From assembly GCA_014385025.1 (NCBI GenBank), contig JACRTB010000017.1:1-61636 (forward strand): 61,636 bases of DNA, written 5' to 3'. The notes beneath the pieces were generated by a model. It was not told the origin of the DNA, did not search any database, and saw only the letters and a list, made by a program, of their open reading frames with translations. The DNA is from Yanshouia hominis (GTDB lineage: Bacteria > Bacillota > Clostridia > Oscillospirales > Ruminococcaceae). Shown piece after piece: positions 1 through 8,040 of the stretch; the stretch's first letter is position 1; each line of letters opens with the position of its first letter. The position numbers and the translations under genes are program-made.

Positions 1-23
1 CAGGCGTATCAAGGCAAGATTAA

Positions 24-60
24 AGGGCTTGCCGCCTGTTTTACACAGACAACAAGCCCT
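24..60 (-). terminator. Possible terminator after ppdK
   Basis: Arms AGGGCTTG and CAAGCCCT (8 bp) around a 21-nt loop, followed in the minus direction by TTAATCTT. It lies about 100 nt past the ppdK stop. The loop is long and the T-run poor, so this is a weak call. Nothing else was recognised in bases 1-161. Confidence 0.3.
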
Positions 61-161
61 CTTGGTAGCTTGAACAATTTGAGTTGGAAATATTTGTCTA
101 ACTTTTCGGGGTCACTTCATTTCCGGGCGCGGCGCTTTTGTTTCTGGAAAAGCGGTGTGCT

Positions 162-2795
162 TTAGGCTCTGGGGTTCCTGATCGCAGCCTGAGCCGCGGC
201 AAGGCGGGCAATCGGCACACGGAAGGGGGAGCAGGAGACATAATCGAGGCCGACGCGATGGCAGAACTCGACCGAGGAGGGGTCGCCGCCGTGCTCGCCG
301 CAGATGCCGAGATGCAGGTCGGGGCGGGTGGCGCGGCCGAGCTTGGCGGCCATTTCAACCAGCTTGCCGACGCCGATCTGATCGAGACGGGCAAAGGGAT
401 CGGACTCGTAGATCTTGTTGGCATAGTAGGAGTCGAGGAACTTTCCGGCGTCGTCGCGCGAGAAGCCGAAGGTCATCTGGGTGAGGTCGTTGGTGCCGAA
501 GGAGAAGAACTCGGCTTCCTTGGCGATCTCGTCGGCGGTCAGCGCGGCGCGCGGGATCTCGATCATGGTGCCGACCAGATACTTCATATCGGAACCGGCG
601 GCCTTGATCAGCTCGTCGGCGGTCTTGACGACGATGTTCTTGACGAATGCAAGCTCCTTGACCTCGCCGACCAGCGGGATCATGATTTCGGGAACCATCT
701 TCCAGTCGGGATGCTTCGCCTGAACGTTGAGCGCGGCCTTGATGACGGCGCGGGTCTGCATGGCGGCGATCTCCGGATAGGTGACGGTCAGGCGGCAGCC
801 GCGGTGGCCCATCATCGGGTTGAACTCATGGAGTCCGGCGATGATGTTCTTGATATCGGCGACGCTCTTGCCCATATCCTTGGCAAGCAGCTCGATGTCG
901 GCTTCCTCGGTGGGAACGAACTCGTGCAGCGGCGGGTCAAGGAAGCGGACGGTCATCGGCAGTCCGCCGAGGGCCTCATACATCGCCTCGAAGTCGCCCT
1001 GCTGCATCGGCTCGAGCTTGGCCAGCGCGTGCTCGCGCTGCTCGACGGTGTCGGAGCAGATCATCTCGCGGATGGCCGGGATGCGGTCGGCTTCAAAGAA
1101 CATGTGCTCGGTACGGCAGAGGCCGATGCCCTGCGCGCCGAACTTGACGGCCTGCTTGGTGTCGCGGGGGTTGTCGGCATTGGTGCGGACCTTGAGCTGG
1201 CGGTACTTGTCGGCCCACGCCATGATGCGGCCGAACTCGCCGCTGATCGAAGCGTCGACGGTGGGCAGCGCCTCGCCGTAGATATTGCCGGTGGAGCCGT
1301 CGAGCGAGAGATAATCTCCCTCGTGGTAGACGCGGCCGGCAAGCTCGAACTTCTTGTTGGCCTCATCCATCTTGATGGCGCCGCAGCCGGAGACGCAGCA
1401 GGTGCCCATGCCGCGCGCGACGACGGCCGCGTGGGAGGTCATGCCGCCGCGAACGGTCAGAATGCCCTGCGCGGCGACCATGCCCTCGATATCCTCAGGG
1501 GAGGTCTCGAGACGGACGAGGATCACCTTTTCACCGCGGCCGGCCCATTCCTTGGCGTCCTCGGCGGTAAAGACGATCTTGCCGCAGGCGGCGCCGGGGG
1601 AGGCGGCCAGAGCGGTGGCGACCGGCTGGGCCTTCTTCAGGGCGGCGGGGTCGAACTGCGGGTGCAGCAGGGTGTCAAGGTTGCGGGGGTCGATCATGAG
1701 GACGGCCTCCTTCTCGGAGATCATGCCCTCGTCAACGAGGTCGCAGGCGATCTTGAGAGCGGCGGCAGCGGTGCGCTTGCCGTTGCGGGTCTGCAGCATA
1801 TAGAGCTTGCCGTTCTCAACGGTGAACTCCATGTCCTGCATGTCGCGGTAGTGGTCCTCAAGGGTCTTGCAGACGGTCTGGAACTGGGCAAAGGCCTCGG
1901 GGAACTTATCGGCCATCTGGCTGATCGGCATGGGGGTGCGCACGCCGGCCACGACGTCCTCGCCCTGGGCGTTGGTCAGGAACTCGCCCATCAGCTTCTT
2001 CTCGCCGGTGGCGGGGTTGCGGGTGAAGGCAACGCCGGTGCCGCAGTCATCTCCCATGTTGCCGAAGGCCATCGACTGAACGTTGACGGCGGTGCCCCAG
2101 CTGCCGGGGATGTCGTTCATGCGGCGGTAGACGATCGCGCGCGGGTTGTTCCAGGAACGGAACACCGCCTTGATGGCGCCCATGAGCTGCTCCTTGGGAT
2201 CGGAGGGGAAGTCGGAGCCGATCTTCAGCTTGTACTCGTCCTTGAACTGCTCGGAAAGTTCCTTGAGGTCGTCGGCGGTCAGCTCGACGTCCTGGGTGAC
2301 GCCGCGGGCGGCCTTCATCTTGTCGATGAGCTCTTCAAAATACTTCTTGCCGACTTCCATGACAACGTCGGAATACATCTGGATAAAGCGGCGATAGCAG
2401 TCATACGCCCAGCGGGGATTGCCCGACTTCTTGGCGATGACTTCGACGACCTGCTCGTTGAGGCCGAGGTTGAGGATGGTATCCATCATGCCGGGCATCG
2501 AGGCGCGGGCGCCCGAACGGACCGAAACCAGCAGAGGATTCTCTAGGTCGCCGAACTTCTTGCCGGTGATCTCCTCCATCCTGGTGATATACTCCATGAT
2601 CTGGGCCTGAATCTCGTCGTTGATCTTCTCGCCGTCCTCATAGTACTGGGTGCAGGCCTCGGTGGTGATAGTGAAGCCCTGCGGCACCGGCATGCCGAGA
2701 ATGGTCATCTCGGCCAGGTTTGCGCCCTTGCCGCCGAGCAGCTCGCGCATCTTGCCGTTTCCCTCTGAGAAGAGGTAAACAAATTTCTTGCTCAT
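162..2795 (-). CDS. ppdK: Pyruvate, phosphate dikinase
   Basis: Interconverts pyruvate, ATP and phosphate with PEP, AMP and pyrophosphate in the cytoplasm; in anaerobes it often serves PPi-dependent glycolysis or gluconeogenesis. The product is 877 aa, the normal family length. An N-terminal ATP-grasp part opens with a GGKGANLAEM motif. The phospho-carrier motif GGMTSHAAVVARGMG places the catalytic histidine at residue 455, and the C-terminal PEP/pyruvate domain has CGEHGGDP with Cys832. The start is the ATG before SKKFVYLF, with a GGAGGGA ribosome site about 9 nt upstream; the open frame extends 40 codons further but without family similarity. It is a single gene with its own promoter, and identification is secure. 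Confidence 0.97.
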   Translation of the reverse strand: MSKKFVYLFSEGNGKMRELLGGKGANLAEMTILGMPVPQGFTITTEACTQYYEDGEKINDEIQAQIMEYITRMEEITGKKFGDLENPLLVSVRSGARASMPGMMDTILNLGLNEQVVEVIAKKSGNPRWAYDCYRRFIQMYSDVVMEVGKKYFEELIDKMKAARGVTQDVELTADDLKELSEQFKDEYKLKIGSDFPSDPKEQLMGAIKAVFRSWNNPRAIVYRRMNDIPGSWGTAVNVQSMAFGNMGDDCGTGVAFTRNPATGEKKLMGEFLTNAQGEDVVAGVRTPMPISQMADKFPEAFAQFQTVCKTLEDHYRDMQDMEFTVENGKLYMLQTRNGKRTAAAALKIACDLVDEGMISEKEAVLMIDPRNLDTLLHPQFDPAALKKAQPVATALAASPGAACGKIVFTAEDAKEWAGRGEKVILVRLETSPEDIEGMVAAQGILTVRGGMTSHAAVVARGMGTCCVSGCGAIKMDEANKKFELAGRVYHEGDYLSLDGSTGNIYGEALPTVDASISGEFGRIMAWADKYRQLKVRTNADNPRDTKQAVKFGAQGIGLCRTEHMFFEADRIPAIREMICSDTVEQREHALAKLEPMQQGDFEAMYEALGGLPMTVRFLDPPLHEFVPTEEADIELLAKDMGKSVADIKNIIAGLHEFNPMMGHRGCRLTVTYPEIAAMQTRAVIKAALNVQAKHPDWKMVPEIMIPLVGEVKELAFVKNIVVKTADELIKAAGSDMKYLVGTMIEIPRAALTADEIAKEAEFFSFGTNDLTQMTFGFSRDDAGKFLDSYYANKIYESDPFARLDQIGVGKLVEMAAKLGRATRPDLHLGICGEHGGDPSSVEFCHRVGLDYVSCSPFRVPIARLAAAQAAIRNPRA

Positions 2796-2885
2796 TGTTC
2801 TGAATCCCTCCAATTTTATTTGAAGACCGGCCGTGAGGCCTGTCCCATAATCCTTTTCCTTCAGTGTACTCGATTCGGCAACAGC

Positions 2886-2914
2886 ATTATACCAAAGCGC
2901 CCGCCGAATTTCCA
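2886..2914 (-). promoter_or_regulatory. Probable ppdK promoter
   Basis: Reading the minus strand: TGGAAA, 17-bp spacer, TATAAT, about 90 nt upstream of the ppdK start. The -10 is perfect and the -35 matches 4 of 6. Confidence 0.55.
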
Positions 2915-3011
2915 CTTTTTTTTGCGTCCGAATGCGAAATATTTGAATTTTACGCGGATTTTTTTCTCAAAAATTGAAATCGGCTCCGATTTGGCGGACA
3001 TCTGCCTGAAA

Positions 3012-3040
3012 TTGACAACCAAAGCGGCCGGGAGTAGAAT
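3012..3040 (+). promoter_or_regulatory. Promoter of the VTT-domain gene
   Basis: TTGACA, exactly 17 bp, TAGAAT: a near-consensus vegetative promoter 29 bp upstream of the TTG start at 3069. It shows that upstream codons of the longer open frame are not translated. Confidence 0.75.
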
Positions 3041-3068
3041 AGAGGGCGTTGAAAGGAAGGCGCGCAAA

Positions 3069-3728
3069 TTGAAAGCAAAAAAGAATTCCGGACGGTGGCT
3101 CCTGCCGCCCGCGGCGCTTACCCTGCTGCTGGCGGGGGCGGCCGGCTGGAGCCTGCGCGGCATGAGCGCGCGGGAGCTGCTCGCCTATGCCCCGGAAAAC
3201 CTCTGGCTCGCCGCTCTCGTGCTGATCGGATGCTATCCGCTCAAGGCGCTGTCGGTCTTTTTCCCGATTGCCGTCCTCTACCTTGCGGCGGGGCTGCTTT
3301 TCCCGCTGCCCGCCGCGCTGCTCGTCACCCTCGCGGGGTCGGCGGCGGGATATTCCCTGCCGTGGCTGATCGGCCGGACCGCCGGCGGGGGGCTTGCCGG
3401 CCGAATGGCCGCGCGGTTTCCGAAGCTGGCGCCCGCCCTCGCGCTCAAGGACCGCAGCCCGGTGTTTTTTTCTTATCTGCTGCGGGTGGTGGGAGTGATC
3501 CCCTTCGATCTCGGCAGCCTGCTGCTGGGCGCCTGCGGCGCCCCCTTTCTCCGCGGCCTTCTCGGAAGCTGGATGGGTCTGCTGCCCGGAATCCTGACCA
3601 ACCTGCTGCTTGCCGAACAGCTCGACGAGGGGATCAACGCCGCCTACCTCATCCTGATGGCGGTGCTGACCGCTCTTTCCCTGCTGCTCACCGCGTGGGG
3701 GAGGCGGCAGACGGACCGGCGTGCCTGA
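3069..3728 (+). CDS. TVP38/TMEM64 (VTT/DedA-like) membrane protein
   Basis: A 219-aa integral membrane protein with several hydrophobic segments. A re-entrant-like Gly/Pro-rich stretch (FFPIAVLYLAAGLLFPLP) is followed by GSAAGYSLPWLIGR, the pattern of the VTT/SNARE-associated family. Later comes FFSYLLRVVGVIPFDLG. Relatives are linked to lipid scrambling or transport, but the bacterial substrate is not known here. TTG at 3069 is chosen because AAGGAAGG lies 8 nt upstream and the promoter at 3012-3040 excludes an earlier start. It is monocistronic and convergent with the nitroreductase. Confidence 0.8.
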   Translation: MKAKKNSGRWLLPPAALTLLLAGAAGWSLRGMSARELLAYAPENLWLAALVLIGCYPLKALSVFFPIAVLYLAAGLLFPLPAALLVTLAGSAAGYSLPWLIGRTAGGGLAGRMAARFPKLAPALALKDRSPVFFSYLLRVVGVIPFDLGSLLLGACGAPFLRGLLGSWMGLLPGILTNLLLAEQLDEGINAAYLILMAVLTALSLLLTAWGRRQTDRRA

Positions 3729-3845
3729 GCGGCACGCCCTTTTCAACCCTCGGGTTCCGCCGGACCGGCACCTCGGGCGGCGGCAATCCGCCCCCGGCCC
3801 CCGAGGCGGATAGGCCCGCGACGCCCTGACCGCGGAGCGCCCGTT

Positions 3846-3936
3846 GTGCACGCGCGCCGTCCGGAAGCAACGGCGCGGCCGCGTAAGCATCGGGATTTAC
3901 AAAGGACCGTTTCTGCACGCGCGCCGTCCGGAAGCC
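3846..3936. repeat. Short direct repeat, two copies
   Basis: The 20-mer TGCACGCGCGCCGTCCGGAA occurs near 3847 and again near 3915, 68 bp apart, in the spacer between two convergent genes. The second copy forms the left arm of the hairpin at 3921-3955. Confidence 0.7.
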
Positions 3937-3955
3937 CCAAGGCTTCGGACGGCGC
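3921..3955. terminator. Hairpin between convergent genes
   Basis: A 15-bp stem with one bulged G (left arm 3921-3936, right arm 3941-3955) and a CCAA loop, followed on the plus strand by TTTCT. It probably ends the VTT transcript. The T-run is short, so the efficiency is uncertain. Confidence 0.5.
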
Positions 3956-4001
3956 TTTCTGCGTCTGTACCGGACGGCAAAGCGCGCTCCCGGCCCGGCC
4001 G

Positions 4002-4547
4002 TCAGAAATGATTGAAGGTCACAATCTCATCAAAGGACTTGCGGTCCTTGTCGCGCAGGACATCGTCCCCGGCCGCATAGCCGAGACTGACCACCAGCCG
4101 CACCCGGCGGGTCTTGGGAATGCCCAGCAGCATCTTGATCTTCCGCTCGTTAAACCAGCCGACCACGCAGGAAGCAAGCCCCTGATCGGCCGCCGCAAGG
4201 ATCAGGTGCGCGACCGACAGCCCGATGTCGATTCCGGAAAAGGGCTGGTTCTTCAGCGAGCCGCCCATCCGGGCGGTAAAATTCTGCCGCCCCTCAATCA
4301 CGACCACAAAGGCGCGGGCATTTTCAGTGAAGCGGTTGAGCCCTGTCTCCTGCAGGCAGGCGGCAAGCTGGGGCAGCCGCTCCGGCTCGTCGACGGCGAT
4401 GTATCTCCAGGGCTGGCTGTTGCATGCCGAGGGGGACAGCCGCGCCGCCTCAAGGCAAGCGGTAAGCTTTTCCCGCTCCACCGGGCGCGCGGGGTCAAAA
4501 TTCCGGCAGCTCTGCCGGTTCTGGGCCAAACCGAGCAGGGTATCCAT
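4002..4547 (-). CDS. Nitroreductase family protein
   Basis: A predicted 181-aa FMN-dependent oxidoreductase of the nitroreductase fold. The N-terminal NRQSCRNFD matches the FMN-phosphate-binding Arg-Ser-x-Arg region. ACNSQPWRY is the family SxNxQPW-type motif, and the C-terminal VVSLGYAAGDD is the usual end segment. The start is the ATG at 4547, with GGAGGAAG 5 nt upstream. The open frame continues into the repeat array at 4562-5030, but those codons are repeat sequence rather than protein. The natural substrate cannot be inferred. Its promoter must lie in or beyond the array. Confidence 0.88.
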   Translation of the reverse strand: MDTLLGLAQNRQSCRNFDPARPVEREKLTACLEAARLSPSACNSQPWRYIAVDEPERLPQLAACLQETGLNRFTENARAFVVVIEGRQNFTARMGGSLKNQPFSGIDIGLSVAHLILAAADQGLASCVVGWFNERKIKMLLGIPKTRRVRLVVSLGYAAGDDVLRDKDRKSFDEIVTFNHF

Positions 4548-4561
4548 AAGCGCTTCCTCCT

Positions 4562-5030
4562 TTTCGCCGCGCTCCGCTGTGCGGGCACGCGGAAAATAAT
4601 ATGGCTGATGTTGTTTCCGCTGTGTGAATACGTGAAACAATCATGGCTGACGTTGTTTCTTTGCCGCGCCCCGCTGTGCGGGCGGGTGAAAACCACATGG
4701 CTGACGTTGTTTCTTTGCCTTTACCACGCTTTGCTGTGCGGGCGCGTGAAAACCACATGGCTGACACTGTTCCTTTGCCTTTGCCACGCTTTGCTGTGCG
4801 GGCGCGTGAAAACCACATGGCTGACACTGTTCCTTTGCCTTTGCCGCGCTTCGCTGTGCGGGCGCGTGAAAACCACATGGCTGACACTGTTCCTTTGCCG
4901 CGCCCCGCTGTGCGGGTACGCAAAACGTCATGGCTGTCACTGTTCCTTTGCCGCGCCCCGCTGTGTGGGCACGTAAAACCACATGGCTGATGTTGTGGTT
5001 CTCCGCTGTGCGGACGCGGCGGTTCCCGGC
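4562..5030. repeat. Tandem array of eight ~60-bp units
   Basis: The core ATGGCTGA (ATGGCTGT once) recurs at 4601, 4643, 4697, 4757, 4817, 4877, 4930 and 4983, so unit lengths are 42, 54, 60, 60, 60, 53 and 53 bp. Each unit also carries GCTGTGCGGGC and GTGAAAACCACATGG, and many hold a small CCGC-TGT-GCGG stem. The three central 60-bp units are nearly identical and the edges are degenerate. Both strands are open over long stretches, but units of 53 bp break any common frame and no ribosome site leads in. It fills the whole gap between degV and the nitroreductase gene. Confidence 0.92.
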
Positions 5031-5112
5031 TCCGGCGGGCCGGAGCCGACTCTTCCATTTTTCTTGATCTTTGCAAAATTTGCAAGCCTGACGCCGCAAC
5101 CTTGTCGGAATC

Positions 5113-5979
5113 TTATCGCCGCGCACCCAAAAACAGGAGGGTGACGGTCCCCGGACCGGTGTGGCTGCCGATGACCGCGCCGAGCGGACAAAGGATGATC
5201 TGTGCGCCGGGGTACCGCTCGCGGACCGCGCCGGCCAGAAACCGCGCGTCCGCCTCGGCGTCGGCGTGGCCGATAATCAGATCGGGGCAAGCGTCCGGGT
5301 CGTAGCCGTTTTCCTCCAGCCGGGCGGCCAGCGAAAGCAGCGCCGCGCGCCTTCCCCGAATCTTGGCGGCGGGGACAAGCCTGCCCGCCGCGTCAAGGGT
5401 GAGGACCGGCTTGATGCCCAGCGCGCCGCCCACAATGGCGGAGACGGCGCTCAGGCGGCCGCCCCGGTAGAGGTGACTGAGACTGTCCACCGTAAACCAG
5501 TGCTGTACGCGGGGTGCGTGCTCCCGGACCCAGTCCGCGGTCTGTTCCAGCGATTCCCCGCGGTCCCTGCGGCGCGCGGCGAGCAGCACCAGCAGGCCCT
5601 CTCCCGCCGAGGCGCAGAGGGTGTCGATGACGACGATTCTGCGCGCGGGATATTTTGCGCGCAGCTCCCCGGCGGCGATTTCCGCCGTGGGGGAGGTCGA
5701 GCTCAGCGCGCCGGTGAAGCCGAGGTAAAGGATATCCTCCCCGCGCTCGAGGATGGGGGTAAAGGCTTCGATGAATTGTCCGAAATTGACCGCCGAGGTG
5801 GTGGAGGTTTTCCCCGACCGCAGCAGTCCGAAAAATTCCTCAGGGGTCATCGAGCTCCAGCCGTCGAGGAACTCCGTCCCGTCGATGACAAAGTGCAGCG
5901 GCAGAACGGTGATCGAATGCCCGCGATAGAGCGGCGCGGTCAGGTCGGTGGTGGAATCGGTAGCTATTTGGAAAGACAA
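5113..5979 (-). CDS. DegV family fatty-acid-binding protein
   Basis: A 288-aa DegV/FakB-type protein. These bind a fatty acid in the cytoplasm and present it to a FakA-type kinase. Family motifs are DSTTDL near residue 8, TSAVNFGQF, SLSHLYRGGRLS (the conserved RGGR segment) and the C-terminal IGSHTGPGTV. The start is TTG at 5979, preceded at about 8 nt by AGGAGG. It lies 23 nt downstream of the second ABC permease gene and probably belongs to the same transcript, although no functional link between DegV and nucleoside import is established. No fakA is in the window. Confidence 0.92.
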   Translation of the reverse strand: MSFQIATDSTTDLTAPLYRGHSITVLPLHFVIDGTEFLDGWSSMTPEEFFGLLRSGKTSTTSAVNFGQFIEAFTPILERGEDILYLGFTGALSSTSPTAEIAAGELRAKYPARRIVVIDTLCASAGEGLLVLLAARRRDRGESLEQTADWVREHAPRVQHWFTVDSLSHLYRGGRLSAVSAIVGGALGIKPVLTLDAAGRLVPAAKIRGRRAALLSLAARLEENGYDPDACPDLIIGHADAEADARFLAGAVRERYPGAQIILCPLGAVIGSHTGPGTVTLLFLGARR

Positions 5980-6002
5980 AGGTGTGTTCCTCCTGTGTTT
6001 TC

Positions 6003-6953
6003 TCAGCGCTCCTCGCGGAAATAATTGAGTCCAAGGCTTGCGGGAATCTGCGCGCCCCTGCTCTTCTTCATGGAGCCGAGGACCAGCACCAGCGCGGTGA
6101 TCAAAAAGGGGAGCATGTCATAGAAGGCAATCGGGATTTCGATGACCCCCTTCGGCACGTAGTACTTGAGCACCCGAAGCCCGCCGAACAGGAAAGAGCC
6201 GGCAATCGCGGCGCCCGGCTTCCACCCCGCGAAGATGACCAGCGCGACGGCGATCCAGCCGAGGCCGCCCACGCTGTCCGAAATCCAGACGCCGGAGTTG
6301 ATGATCATCGAGCAGTATGCCCCGCCGATGCCGCAGATACCGCCTCCGAGCAGGATGTTGACATACTTCGTCCGGGTGACGTTGATTCCGGCGGCGTCGG
6401 CCGCCGCCGGATTTTCCCCGACCGCCCGCACGTTGAGGCCGGTCTTGGTCCGGTGCAGATAGTATCCGGCGGCGAGGGCGATGACGATGCCGAGGTAGAC
6501 AAACGGATTGTAGGAGAAGAGCAGCTCGCCCGCGGCCGGCAGATCGCTCAGGCCGGGAATCGAGACGCTGCGCATATGGGCGGTGATCGTCTCCGGCAGC
6601 TTGAGGGTTTTGGTCTCGGACCGGCTGATCATCAGCACCCCGATGAAGTTGGAAAGCCCCTCCCCGAAGATGGTCAGAGTCAGGCCGGTCACATTCTGGT
6701 TGGCGAGAAAGGTGACGGTCAGCACCGCGTAGATCAGCGCGGCGAGCATCCCGGCGAGGAAGGCGGCGATGAGCGCCGCCGCAAAGCTGTCGGTCAGATA
6801 GCCCGCCATGAATCCGGCGCAGGCCCCGATCGCCATCATCCCCTCGACGCCCAGGTTCAGGTGTCCGACCCGCTCGTTGAGAATCTCGCCGACGGTGCCG
6901 AAGAGCAGGGGGGTTCCCGCCGCGATGGCGGCGACCAAAAATTTAAGCAGCAT
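6003..6953 (-). CDS. ABC transporter permease (simple sugar/nucleoside type, second subunit)
   Basis: A 316-aa inner-membrane permease of the BPD_transp_2 (RbsC/YufQ-like) family. It has the characteristic segment GEILNERVGHLNLGVEGMM near residue 24 and GENPAAADAAGINV, the cytoplasmic EAA-like coupling loop. The start ATG at 6953 overlaps the upstream permease gene by 11 bp, indicating coupled translation. It pairs with the 6943-8040 product to form the heterodimeric channel. Homology of the whole operon is to nucleoside importers (YufNOPQ/NupNOPQ type), but sugar specificity is possible. Confidence 0.9.
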   Translation of the reverse strand: MLLKFLVAAIAAGTPLLFGTVGEILNERVGHLNLGVEGMMAIGACAGFMAGYLTDSFAAALIAAFLAGMLAALIYAVLTVTFLANQNVTGLTLTIFGEGLSNFIGVLMISRSETKTLKLPETITAHMRSVSIPGLSDLPAAGELLFSYNPFVYLGIVIALAAGYYLHRTKTGLNVRAVGENPAAADAAGINVTRTKYVNILLGGGICGIGGAYCSMIINSGVWISDSVGGLGWIAVALVIFAGWKPGAAIAGSFLFGGLRVLKYYVPKGVIEIPIAFYDMLPFLITALVLVLGSMKKSRGAQIPASLGLNYFREER

Positions 6954-8040
6954 TCCGGCAGCCTCCCTTCCCGCGCGGCACGACGGTGTAGCGGACAAAA
7001 AATTCGCAGCCGAGGATGAAGAAAAGGATGATCCCCTGCAGCACCGCCGCGCAGTTGGAGGAGATCCCATAGGTTGACTGCACCACTCCGGCGCCCTTTT
7101 CAAGCACCGAGAAGAGGATGGAAACGACAAGGATCATCGGGGCGTTGAGCTGGGCGAGCCATGCCACGATGATGGCGGTGAAGCCGACTCCGCCCGCGAC
7201 CGCCGTTGTCAGGGTAATATCGGCGCCGGTCGCCTGAATCATGCCGCCCAGCCCGCAGACCGCGCCCGAGAGGGCCATCGTCCGCAGGATGATGCGCCGC
7301 ACGTTCATTCCGGCGTAGCGCGCCGTTTCTTGGCTTTCGCCGACCACCGCGATCTCATAGCCCTGCTTGGTCCGTCCGAGATACACAAAGACGGCGGCGA
7401 CAAGCAGGAGCGCGATGATCCAGCCGAAATGGACCCCAAGCACCTTGTCGAGGGCCGCGTTTTTGTCAAAGCGCGCGATCTTCGAGAAGCCCGCGGCCTC
7501 CATGTCGCGCCACGGGCCGTCCCGCAGGTAGGAGACGATGTGCAGGGCGATGTAATTGAGCATCAGGGTCAGCAGCGTCTCGTTGGTGTTCCAGCGGACC
7601 TTGCAGAGCGCCGGAATCAGCCCCCAGAGGCCGCCGCCCAGCGCCCCGGCCAAAAGCATGACGGCGATGAGAAGCCAGTGGTTCCACCCCGCGTGGAAGA
7701 GGGCGAAATAGGAGGCGAACACCGCCCCCATGATGATCTGTCCCTCGGCGCCGATGTTCCAGAAGCGCATCCTGAAGGCCAGCGTCACCCCCAGCGAGGC
7801 GATGACCAGCGGGATGGCATACTTGACGGTCGCCTGAACCGCCATCCTGCTGCGGAACGCCCCCGAAAGGATGGTGGCGTAAATTTCAAAGGGATTGTAG
7901 CCGATCAGCAGGATAAAAACCCCGCCCGCCGCCAGCGAAAGCAGCACGCTTTCCAGCCGCAGCAGCAGGACCTGCCTCGGGGACTTCTCGGGGCGGGAAA
8001 CCACCCGGAGAAGCGGTTCACGCCGCGGTGCGGTACTCAT
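6943..8040 (-). CDS. ABC transporter permease (simple sugar/nucleoside type, first subunit)
   Basis: A 365-aa permease. The hydrophobic N-terminal anchor VLLSLAAGGVFILLIGYNP follows a basic 30-residue tail. RMRFWNIGAEGQIIMGAV is diagnostic for the YufP-like subunit, and GESQETARYAGMNV is the coupling loop. Its ATG overlaps the stop of the ATPase gene in ATGA fashion (8037-8040). Together with the ATPase and the second permease it forms a complete importer core. Confidence 0.9.
   Translation of the reverse strand: MSTAPRREPLLRVVSRPEKSPRQVLLLRLESVLLSLAAGGVFILLIGYNPFEIYATILSGAFRSRMAVQATVKYAIPLVIASLGVTLAFRMRFWNIGAEGQIIMGAVFASYFALFHAGWNHWLLIAVMLLAGALGGGLWGLIPALCKVRWNTNETLLTLMLNYIALHIVSYLRDGPWRDMEAAGFSKIARFDKNAALDKVLGVHFGWIIALLLVAAVFVYLGRTKQGYEIAVVGESQETARYAGMNVRRIILRTMALSGAVCGLGGMIQATGADITLTTAVAGGVGFTAIIVAWLAQLNAPMILVVSILFSVLEKGAGVVQSTYGISSNCAAVLQGIILFFILGCEFFVRYTVVPRGKGGCRNAA

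Noticed and set aside
138-2546. 802-codon plus-strand open frame
   Set aside because: Antisense shadow of ppdK caused by high GC; no ribosome site and low-complexity composition.
3846-4976. 376-codon plus-strand frame and the matching minus-strand frames through the repeat array
   Set aside because: Frames are open only because of repeat composition; they overlap the nitroreductase gene and lack ribosome sites.
4562-5030. CRISPR array
   Set aside because: The whole unit repeats; there are no variable spacers and no cas genes.
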